Origin: Obelidium mucronatum
Taxonomy: Eukaryota > Chytridiomycota > Chytridiomycetes > Chytridiales > Chytriomycetaceae
DNA: 64,000 bases
NCBI GenBank assembly: GCA_025765595.1
Contig: JAIVFH010000004.1
Coordinates: forward strand, 372,001 to 436,000
Reading direction: 5' to 3'
Shown: piece after piece, positions 53,699 to 64,000 of the stretch
Position numbering within the stretch: position 1 is the stretch's first letter
How the letters are laid out: each line of letters opens with the position of its first letter
Made by a program: the position numbers and the translations under genes
The notes under the pieces: generated by a model
What the model was told of the DNA's origin: nothing
Database searches by the model: none
Seen by the model: the letters and a program-made list of their open reading frames with translations, nothing else

Positions 53699-54931
53699 TC
53701 AACCGTTCAATAAACCAGAAGATGGAACCCATCCAACGTGTTTTAAACCACCGCTTGCGATAGCAGCGTTACTAATCACAGGAGCGTTCGAAGAATCAAT
53801 TTGATTCATAGAACCCGTTTTCTTTTCGCCCTTTTCAGGACAAGCCGTGCGACGATGCTCTGAAGAACCACAGTTCCAGCAAGATTCGCAACTCCAAGTT
53901 GTCTTGTGATAACCCGGACACTTAGGACATTTCGGTAATTTTCCAGAATAAGTCCTTTTTGCGTTTCTGTTGTTTCCGCCCTTTTGGTTTGTTGCAGGGC
54001 GTTTTCCATTTCCATTGATGGTTACTTGTGCCAACTTACCACCAGGAGCGTTCCGACCAAGAGCTTGACGATAACCATCCCAGAGATTAATCATCGCCTT
54101 TTCAAGATCTTCGATCGTTTTGTATTCGGTACAGCTGAGACTCATCACCGCTTGCGCAAAACGATGATCCAGCTTTAAACGAACTTCCCGCTGCGCTTCA
54201 AAGCCTTCGTGAATTTTCAAGCCTTGCGCGGTACAAGCATCTTCCGTTTCGCGTACAAGCTTCAAATAATCTGGAATCGATTGATTCATGCGAATAGATA
54301 ATGTCTTGTAATCGTCAGCCGCTGAAGTATCGAGCTTTCGATTCTTCGGATCCTTGGTACGTTTCAACTCTGCCCATAAAGTAGCAGGTGTGTTGAAGTT
54401 CGCGTAGGCAGCCTGCATTCGCTTTGACATGCCCCCGTTGATCGCTTTCAAAGTCTCCTTGACATCGTCAGCGTCTTGCTTTTCGCGTTTCTGTTCGATT
54501 TGCCAGAGTTTTTCCAATTGCTCGAACTCTTCGAAAGAAACTTCAGCAGCCGTTTTTGCCGTTCCAGTTGTCATTGTTGTTCCAGAAGCCGAAGCTGTCG
54601 AAGCAGCAGAACTGGATCCAACACCCGTTCCAAGACTGATATCGATTACCTCGGTAAGTCGTTTCATCTTGTTCAACCAAGTGTTTGGTGGCGTTGGTCG
54701 TTGATAAACATTGATGTAAGGTTTGAAATCAACTTCCAAAGTCCTCGCATTTTGAGAACCGATTTCCGTAAGCGTAAGCTTCTGCCAGACTGGGTAATTT
54801 GATTCATTGAGGATCACTCGTTTAGAATCGGTCGCGTTTGATTCTTCCCCCTTGTTGCCGGCCATTTCCGTGTTTCTTTGTTCCCTTTCACAATCACCAA
54901 AGACAATGCCTTTGGGCTCATAACTTGTCAT
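53699..54931 (-). CDS. gag: Copia Gag (nucleocapsid) protein
   Basis: ORF of 410 aa. The middle is helical and typical of copia Gag (SKRVILNESNYPVWQKLTLT, then DYKTLSIRMNQSIPDYLKLV). The C-terminus has a CCHC zinc knuckle CWNCGSSEHRRTAC and an upstream Cys/His cluster (CPKCPGYHKTTWSC). The first ATG (54931) lies in the end of the LTR and the following codons overlap the probable primer-binding site. A second ATG at 54865 (MAGNKGEESN) may be the functional start. An Ala/Ser/Thr-rich segment separates the two helical parts. Confidence 0.9.
   Translation of the reverse strand: MTSYEPKGIVFGDCEREQRNTEMAGNKGEESNATDSKRVILNESNYPVWQKLTLTEIGSQNARTLEVDFKPYINVYQRPTPPNTWLNKMKRLTEVIDISLGTGVGSSSAASTASASGTTMTTGTAKTAAEVSFEEFEQLEKLWQIEQKREKQDADDVKETLKAINGGMSKRMQAAYANFNTPATLWAELKRTKDPKNRKLDTSAADDYKTLSIRMNQSIPDYLKLVRETEDACTAQGLKIHEGFEAQREVRLKLDHRFAQAVMSLSCTEYKTIEDLEKAMINLWDGYRQALGRNAPGGKLAQVTINGNGKRPATNQKGGNNRNAKRTYSGKLPKCPKCPGYHKTTWSCESCWNCGSSEHRRTACPEKGEKKTGSMNQIDSSNAPVISNAAIASGGLKHVGWVPSSGLLNG
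54914..54924 (-). promoter_or_regulatory. Probable primer-binding site (initiator tRNA-Met anticodon region)
   Basis: One base after the 5' LTR the minus strand reads GTTATGAGCCC. This is complementary to GGGCTCATAAC, the anticodon stem-loop of fungal initiator tRNA-Met as I remember it. Drosophila copia uses the same tRNA region through a cleaved half-tRNA. The 11-nt match is suggestive, not proof. Confidence 0.55.
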
Positions 54932-55123
54932 TTTCCTTTATGCGTGATTAAATAAACAGAGTTAGATCGGCAATAAAGTCTAAGCGACGGCTTATGTGAC
55001 TTAGTGGGAACGTGGGCGTTGAGTTCTAGAAGAACGTGTGATTTCTCCCAAGAATCTCTCCTTTATTATTGAACACACATTGGTAATGCAATAAATACGA
55101 TAAGCGGCTATCATATTATAACA
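54926..55123 (-). repeat. 5' LTR of the copia element
   Basis: 198 bp, the promoter-bearing LTR for minus-strand transcription. Its last six bases on the minus strand are ATGACA, so an ATG in frame with gag lies within the LTR itself; in the other LTR this is ATAACA. Confidence 0.96.
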
Positions 55124-55241
55124 CAAAGACATTGACTTCAGAAAATCAGATCCAATAGATTTTACGGGCTAAGCGGTTTATTACAATTCGGCTAGTTTTC
55201 TTTTGTTTATCGTTTCATAGAATTGTTATATTACTACTGAT

Positions 55242-55305
55242 ACCAAGATAGTTCATGTGCGCTTTGATTCCAAGTGGAGGCAGTTGCGTGTGTTTTTCGC
55301 CTTAC
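55242..55305 (-). pseudogene. Remnant of a class 3 lipase 3' end
   Basis: About 60 bp closely resemble the end of the lipase gene at 48.6 kb, including ACCAAGATAGTTCATGTG on the plus strand. On the minus strand it still reads QLPPLGIKAHMNYLGI, but an extra base upstream breaks the frame and nothing else of the gene is found. It lies 114 bp beyond the target duplication of the copia element. The remaining 55129-55585 stretch shows no other recognisable gene. Confidence 0.75.
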
Positions 55306-55585
55306 GAAAAAATTTCATGAAAACCAAGCGGCGATCGACAGTTGATTTTGAACCCATCGAAAAACATTTGATTTTAGCAAAGAATTAAGGCGTTGACTTG
55401 GAAATAGATTAAATTGTAGCGAGTATTGCAGCATTGATAGCATCGATTCGATAGTCCTTATTTCTGACGACCACCGCTTGGTTTCTGCAGAAAGAGCGTG
55501 GGCATCCTCGGTATAAAGTTCGAGAGTCCAACTCTTATGGTTCTGTAGCTCACATCTCTGAAAGACTTGTTGTCGTCGCGTGACA

Positions 55586-58206
55586 ATGTGTCGCGTGGAA
55601 CTTTCAAGAAAGCAAACGAAATTTCAGATTTTCACGATAAATCAAACGTTGACGTCGCCCATGCAAGTACCGCCACCACCTGCACTGACGCCGGCCGAGC
55701 AGGCGCTGCTGAGCGGCAGCCAGATGCAGCATGGCAGCCCGTCGGAGAATGAAATGGAGCAGCTGCTGCAGACGCTGCTTGCGCCGAACCCGAACCCGCA
55801 CCCGCACCCGCACTGCGAGCCGGACTACGGCGGCGCGTTCATGGACATGGAGATGGAGATGGAGATGGACATGAAGATGGACGGCGACCGCGGGCTGTTT
55901 GCGCTCGGGCTCGACAGCCTCAACTTCATGCCGCTGTCGCCGCCGGCGTCCGTGGCGCCGCTGTCGAAGCCCGTGCTGCCTCTGCCGCTGCCGCAGCCTT
56001 TGCCGCTGCCTTTGCCGGCGGCGTCGGCGCCGGTTGCGCAGGCGCTGGCGTCGGATGCGCTGGCGCGCGAGTGTCTGGTGCTGCTCAACGGGCCGGCGAA
56101 GAAGAAGCCGGGCCGCAAGAAGAAGGCCGTCGACGAGGACGCGCGCGTGAAGCAAGAGGCGGGCCCCGCGAAGCGCAAGGCCGCAGACGAGCTGCTGCTC
56201 CAGCTGCAGCTGCCAAAGAAGCAACACCTGGCCCTCAACTCGCAGCAGCAGCAGCAGCAGCAACCACAACAACAACAACAGCAACAACTGCGGCCGCTGG
56301 TGCCGCTGCTGCCGCTGGCTCCCGCCGCCTCACCCGCAAACACCCTCTCAACCAGCGCCAATGCGGCCCAACCATCAATCAGTCCACTTCCCGCCATAGA
56401 CTCGCGGCGGAAGCTTTCCTTCAGTTCTGCTGATTATCTTGTGCCAACTACACCGTCATTTGCGCCAACGGCAACATCCTTCACACCCCCGCCACTTCCA
56501 ATTCCGTTACCACCACAGCCAAACAAACAACAATCGAAGGCGGCTGCGTCTACCACTACCCCTACTACCGCCACTACCACTACCACCACAACAACGCAAC
56601 AAATATCAAAGCATCAGGAACGAATGATGAAGAACCGTGCTTCGGCTGATGAGTCCCGGCGCAAACACAAGGAACATGTCGAAAAGCTGGAGCAAATGTG
56701 CAAAGACTTGGTGGCTGAAAACCAATTGTTGCGTTCTCGAGTTTTGGAAGTAGAAACCTGGGCAGCGTCCATAGCTGCTGCTAATGCTGTAAATCTGAAC
56801 AAATCAGCTTCCACTTCCCCAGTTTCTGTCGCTTCTGATTCGGTTCTTTTGCCTCAAGACTCTGCCGCGTCAGAGAACCTTTTTGACTTGTTCTTCGGTG
56901 GCGGGGATTTTGTCTTTGGCGCCCCTGCTCCTGAAGCTCTGTCGCCCCCTGCTATGAAGAGCCAAAAATCTTTGACGGGTGGCGCTGTATTCATGGTTGG
57001 TTTATTTCGTAAGGCTTTCGAAATAAGTTTTCTAATCTGTAAATTGCAGGCGTTTCTTTTTTCCTTTTCTATGCTGATGTTTCCATCATCCATCTTCGAA
57101 AAACCATCGCCTTCTCCGTCTGTTGTACCACATTATCTTGCAAGAAACTCTGACCTTGTGGCGAAAAGGTATTTCTTCCTTTATATTGTCGAATTCATGG
57201 CTAACGCGGTGCATCACAAAGTCCAATTTTGGGCGGTCTCTCGAGATATATGCCCCGGGTTCTCTTTGATTCAGGGTCAACACCAAACCCGAATGCGAAA
57301 CCAGCTTTGGAAGGCATACCCCCGTTGCCCCTCTTGGAGTCTGGATACATTGCCCGAGACTCAAAGGGCATGCTCGTACTCTACACACCGCCCATTCCTA
57401 CACCGCACGACATCAAGAAGGATTCATACCCGGAAATTGGTGGCCGGACGCCGTTCTTGACAATAAGTGCTGCAGAAGGATGGAGCAGGAGTGCGACTTC
57501 CACCAAAGCTCCCGACACCATCTGCTCATTTGAAGATATTCTTGCCCTCATTGCAAACACTCATATCGCCCCAACCAAGAGCGCCAAACCCGCTCAAACT
57601 GCTACTCGCCCAATTCTGCAGATCCCAAAGGCAAAATTAGAAGCCCTTCAATCTCTGTTTATAACGTCTCCACGAAGCAATCCAACTCCTCCTGCAGTCA
57701 TCCCCCCGCGAGTATCATCAAATGACTACTTGTCCAACAATGCTTTAGCAAAAAGAGGGCCAGATTCCCTTCTTGTTGTGACTCGTCAGGAATCCCAACC
57801 AGAAGAAGACGGGAGCGCTGAACTTCCTTCATCAAACGACATTGAAGAAGTGGACACAGTAATCCCAACAAGTCCACCACCGATTCGGGATGACAATGAG
57901 CGAGCATCTGTTAAGAGGAGGAACCTTGCCCGTAACAATATTAGCCAGAACCTCAACAAAAAGGGCCCTCCTCCACCAATGCTGAAACCCCCTCTTCCGT
58001 CAAATAGTGTTGGCCTCACCGCAGTTTCAACTTCAAAAAACAGTGGCACATCAATTGATGAATATTGTACAGTCAAGAATGGACCGATCCTCTCCATCGT
58101 TGCGGATTTGGGCGACGAGTTGGACGCTGCGGTCGATGGAGAACGTGAAGGGTACCGCTTGATGTTGGATGTTCAGGTTGTCGGTGCAAAGTTGGTCCGC
58201 TATTGA
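55586..58206 (+). CDS. bZIP transcription factor with hydrophobic segment, ATF6/CREB3-like layout
   Basis: Predicted 837 aa. Exons: 55586-56995, 57050-57168, 57222-58206. The N-terminal 340 residues are Pro/Leu/Gln-rich with acidic-Met repeats (MDMEMEMEMDMKMDGD), a lysine cluster (KKKPGRKKK) and Thr/Gln runs: an activation-type region. The bZIP has basic region RMMKNRASADESRRKHKE (Asn-x7-Arg) at about 345-365 and a short zipper LEQMCKDLVAENQLLRSRV. About 80 residues later comes a hydrophobic stretch (GGAVFMAFLFSFSMLMFP, about 465-483) formed across the exon 1/2 junction. The 345-residue C-terminal part would then be lumenal. Animal ATF6 and CREB3 factors have this order and are freed by Golgi proteolysis. 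The start could also be ATG 55661. Function as an ER-stress factor is inference. Confidence 0.82.
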
Positions 58207-58740
58207 GTTTAGAACCTTCACTTTTTTTCTTTTTTTATTGTTATCCCTTTCTTCGTTTATTTTTTTTTCTCGTTATTGTTTTTTTTTTTTGACTTGATCC
58301 TCTTGTGTGCTATTTTTCCTCTCTTGCCGCTACTACTCTTTATATCTGTTTTTTTTTTTGTTGTTTTCGTTCATTTTTTTTCTTACCCCTTATTAAGGGT
58401 AATATTGTGATTTTGAGTTGAGGTAACAAAGATACGTGATGAATGAACACGTGTATTCGATGGGAGATGATTCCATTTTGAAGGAATGTGGTTTAAGGGC
58501 AAATAACGTGTGTCCGACTTTCCAATAGTGCCGGAATCACAACCTACAACAGAAAATAGGCACAAGGAGATGAGAAGCCCTGATAAAAATTAATCTGTAG
58601 CTGTTTCTGGAGAAAAGCAGGATTCTCTAGATGAAATAGAAATAAATGCGTAGATTGTCATCTTTGTTTTTTTAATATATTTGTTTTGACAATTATTCCA
58701 AACAAACCAGCAAACAAACCTCAAAACAACAGCTCCGTGA
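58207..58740. other. T-rich intergenic region, no gene seen
   Basis: About 530 bp between the bZIP gene and the permease start. The first 190 bp are strongly T-rich with several T8-T11 runs, and a near-perfect palindrome TTACCCCTTATTAAGGGTAA lies at 58383-58402. No frame resembles a protein. It must contain the bZIP 3' end and the permease promoter. Confidence 0.5.
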
Positions 58741-61783
<3,043 letters not shown>

Positions 61784-61842
61784 GAATTTTGACAGGTGAA
61801 AAAATAAAAACCTTACTGAAAGAATTACCAAACGACAAATCG

Positions 61843-62332
61843 ATGAATACAAAAAGAACATGTCCAGAGTTTGATGTTGTTTCATTTGGAAAGCTATCTA
61901 ACGCGCCGATTGTTTGTATCGCAGAAAATTTCAGGACGGTTTATCATTTCTGGTGTCAAGTGTGACTGGCCCTGGTAAAACACCAAAAGCCAAACGCATC
62001 CTTCAATTTAAGTAAATGCTGCTTTGATTTTGAATCTAGCTATGTCTTTGGTTCCGTCTTTGTTCCAAGAAGCCGGCTGGTTGTTGTGAGTCACTGAATC
62101 AACCACACCAATAATGGGACGTCGACAATGTATTCACACAAAAACCTCCTGATACCTCACATCATACAGCCCCATTATTATATTCGTGGTGGTGTTTACG
62201 GCCAGCGATGGTATTACCTAACACATGTAATTCTGTAAGTAGCCTTCTCTATTTGAAAAAGTCATCTTCTATGGATTTAACAACAAAATTTTCCAATTAT
62301 TCAACATCAGTTCAATTATCAGTGCCATTCAG
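61843..62332 (+). pseudogene. Truncated copy of the permease 5' end
   Basis: Starts 59 bp after the permease stop. Exons equivalent to permease 1-3 are present with matching length and phase: 61843-61868, 61925-61974 (50 nt in both) and 62040-62085 (46 nt in both), reading FQDGLSFLVSSVTGPG and AMSLVPSLFQEAGWLL. From 62170 the start of exon 4 (PIIIFVVV) is fused to the end of exon 5 (YGQRWYYLTHVIL in another frame), so an internal deletion has removed the intron and about 30 codons and created a frame error. A piece of exon 6 (NISSIISAIQ) ends it; exons 7-15 are absent. It is therefore a partial tandem duplicate. Confidence 0.85.
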
Positions 62333-62375
62333 GTATTCCCTCACAACCACAAAAAAACGGAAACTGAATTATCTT

Positions 62376-62425
62376 TGACAAACGGTAGCCTTTGGTACAA
62401 TGACAAACGGTAGCCTTTGGTACAA
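62376..62425. repeat. 25-bp perfect tandem duplication (two copies)
   Basis: The unit beginning TGACAAACGGTAGCC occurs twice head-to-tail with no difference. It lies between the broken permease copy and the ARG8 3' end, outside any coding region. Confidence 0.9.
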
Positions 62426-62574
62426 AGAAAGCATGGCTTAAATCTCACCTGTTGAGGACACGTGGTGGGGCGGTGCCGTGGGCTTGGGTATTTTTTAAAT
62501 TTAACATTTATTTTAATGTGCAAATTTGCTCTCCAAAAAAAGGAAGGGACAACTTTCGTGACAACAGCTTTAAT

Positions 62575-64000
62575 TTAAATTGACACTTGCGCATTGACTT
62601 CTGCTGCAACATCTTCAAATACTTTGCAGGCACTCTCGACTTCGTCCTTAGTAATAACCAATGGAGGAGCCATTCGCACAGTGTTTAATCCTGCGCTTAT
62701 GACCAGCAGGTTGCCTCGTTCTCGGCATAAGTCGGCAAACTTGGATGCCTCTGCCCCACCTTGCATCTGCAACCCGACTAAAAGTCCTTTTCCTCGAACC
62801 TCTTTAAAAATCTTGGGATAATTTGCACAGAGTCCTTGCAATCTCTCAAAGAGCAAAGCACTAGTGTCTTGGACGTTATGGAGAAACGCCTTGTTGCCGA
62901 TTTTTTCCAAAACAACACAAGCGACACGAGTTGCCAAAGGACCGCCTCCAAACGTAGTTCCATGGTCTCCCGGCTTGATGTTTGTAGCAACAGTGTGTCG
63001 AAGAATTGCCGCACCCATTGGGATTCCGTTTGCAATTGGTTTTGCAAGGGTGATAATGTCAGGGTTGACGGTTCCCCATTGATGCATGAACATGCGACCA
63101 GATCTACCGATACCACATTGAATTTCATCTGAAAACATATCATGAGAGAAATCCGAGAATTATGTCAAGTACAAACCGAAAATCAACAATACGCCAACTT
63201 CGTCACACTTTCTGCGAACAGCTTCCAAGAATTCCTTGGTGGCAGGGAAAACGCCACCTTCTCCCTGCATTGGTTCAACGATTACTGCACAGAGGTCTTT
63301 GAAGTTGATTTCTTCCAATGCGGCCACATCATTGTACGGCGATGTAACAAATCCAGGAACCAATGGGGCAAAAGGGGCCTGGTACTTGAGGTTAGGGGTA
63401 GCAGAAAGAGCTCCCATTGAGCGACCATGGAAGGCATTTGTGAAAGATAGTACGCCTGTGGCTGGATTTTCGGCATTGTTCACTCGTGCCTGCTTTCGGG
63501 CAAACTTGAGGGCAGCTAGCAAACACGCGATCAGCTCTTCAACCGATTTCATTAATATGAAACACCTTCGTTCGCTTCGGTTCCAGAGTTACACAAAAAC
63601 ACCTTGCAGCTGTCACCAGTTCCCCACCATTCCTGGCGAGATGCTACACAATTCCAATGAGTAAACGAAGCTGACATATCGAGAAAACGAATTACCATCC
63701 CCTCCAATAAGACTTTTCACAAGCAAACCGGCGCAATCTGCTCCATACTCGTTCTTGTAGAGGTTGGAGAGGTGGATCAAGCGTCCAGCCTGCTCTTTGA
63801 TAGCTTCAACAACGTCCTTGTCATTGTGCCCCAACGCATTAACGGCAATCCCAGAATTGAAATCAAGGTATTTGTTGCCGTTTGAATCAAAGAGATGCGA
63901 TTTTTCGCCATGAGTGAACACCATGGATGGTTGTGGATAGAGACCCAGGAGATTATTAGAGCTGGATGCAGCTGCGGAAGAAACTCGTCGCTTGAGTTGT
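62575..64000 (-). CDS. ARG8: Acetylornithine aminotransferase, 5' end beyond the window
   Basis: PLP enzyme of mitochondrial arginine synthesis. Exons (minus): right edge (64000) to 63696, 63643-63566, 63515-63177, 63128-62575. Matches: DSNGNKYLDFNSGIAVNALG, VFLCNSGTEANEAALKFARK, FHGRSMGALSATPN, VIVEPMQGEGGVFPAT, DEIQCGIGRSGRMFMHQWGT, ITLAKPIANGIPMGAAI with the PLP lysine, HGTTFGGGPLA and VRGKGLLVGLQMQGG. The intron before VFLC is spliced with acceptor GTGTAG, giving DASRQEWWGTGDSCKVFLCN. The frame is still open at the window edge (RRVSSAAASSSNNLLGLYPQ), which looks like the end of a mitochondrial presequence. Confidence 0.95.

Larger units (their letters stand above)
49856..55123 (-). mobile_element. 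Complete Ty1/copia-type LTR retrotransposon
   Basis: A 5268-bp element transcribed from the minus strand. It has two 198-bp LTRs with TGTTATAATATG... ends, a 5-bp target duplication CAAAG (49851-49855 and 55124-55128), one gag ORF, one pol ORF with integrase before reverse transcriptase (copia order), a purine tract next to the 3' LTR and a probable primer-binding site next to the 5' LTR. By eye the LTRs differ at only one position (TGTTA versus TGTCA at the plus-strand left ends). Intact ORFs and near-identical LTRs suggest a recent insertion that might still be able to move. Confidence 0.96.

Noticed and set aside
49856..55123. LTR pair as some other repeat system (array or segmental duplication)
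   Set aside because: Only two copies exist, they bound gag-pol, and the target duplication is perfect.
55604..56397. Leu/Arg- and Cys/Ser-rich minus-strand frames
   Set aside because: They are complements of the CAG/GCG-rich coding repeats of the bZIP gene.
58383..58402. Palindrome TTACCCCTTATTAAGGGTAA as a terminator hairpin
   Set aside because: Factor-independent terminators are not used by nuclear RNA polymerase II genes; it is only noted as a palindrome.

Overview
The window reads as nuclear DNA of a compact fungal genome, most likely a zoosporic (chytrid-type) fungus. Almost every gene is split by GT-AG introns of about 45-70 bp, often with CTAAC-like branch sites, and intergenic gaps are tiny (14-200 bp). 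The gene content is opisthokont/fungal (ARG8, OMA1, TCTP, deoxyhypusine synthase, a copia-type retrotransposon). Two genes belong to flagellum or basal-body biology (a TTC8/BBS8 homologue and a DZIP1/Iguana homologue), which ordinary moulds and yeasts lack. The family assignments come from reading the translations by eye; no database search was run. Most exon joins were worked out by hand and checked for reading phase; the exceptions are stated in the entries.

Layout. 0.1-7.8 kb, all minus: an unknown Gln-containing protein, cullin-4, an unknown protein, and two tandem DUF1295 membrane proteins (one frameshifted). 8.0-13.5 kb: an F-box-like/LRR protein (+), TTC8 (-), and an acid lipase (+) that starts 34 bp from TTC8. 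13.6-19.6 kb: deoxyhypusine synthase (-), a head-to-head pair of desaturase-like paralogues, and OMA1 (-). 19.6-28.9 kb: a very long DZIP1-like gene (-), TCTP (+), an ASH-RhoGAP protein (+) and a second LRR protein (+). 29.4-36.8 kb, all plus: an ABCC transporter with several single-base frameshifts, a TPR/metallo-beta-lactamase fusion, and an AUH-type enoyl-CoA hydratase. 36.9-47.2 kb: two class C (GABA-B-like) receptors flanking a nicotinamide riboside kinase and two unknown proteins. 47.5-49.8 kb, minus: a PA-TM-RING ubiquitin ligase and a class 3 lipase. 49.9-55.1 kb: a complete Ty1/copia retrotransposon (198-bp LTRs, 5-bp target duplication, intact gag and pol ORFs). 55.2-64 kb: a decayed lipase 3' end, a bZIP factor with a hydrophobic segment after the zipper, an amino-acid-permease-like gene whose intron holds C98A20, a broken copy of that permease, and the 3' part of acetylornithine aminotransferase running off the right edge.

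The genes form no single operon-like pathway. The main themes are recent local duplication (DUF1295, desaturases, LRR proteins, class C receptors, lipase, permease), retrotransposon insertion beside a decayed lipase copy, long homopolymers in introns, and very GC-rich 5' exons coding for Gln/Ala/Pro-rich N-termini. Several otherwise well-conserved genes carry isolated 1-nt shifts, mostly insertions. These could be consensus errors of a long-read assembly or true decay, and only read data can decide.
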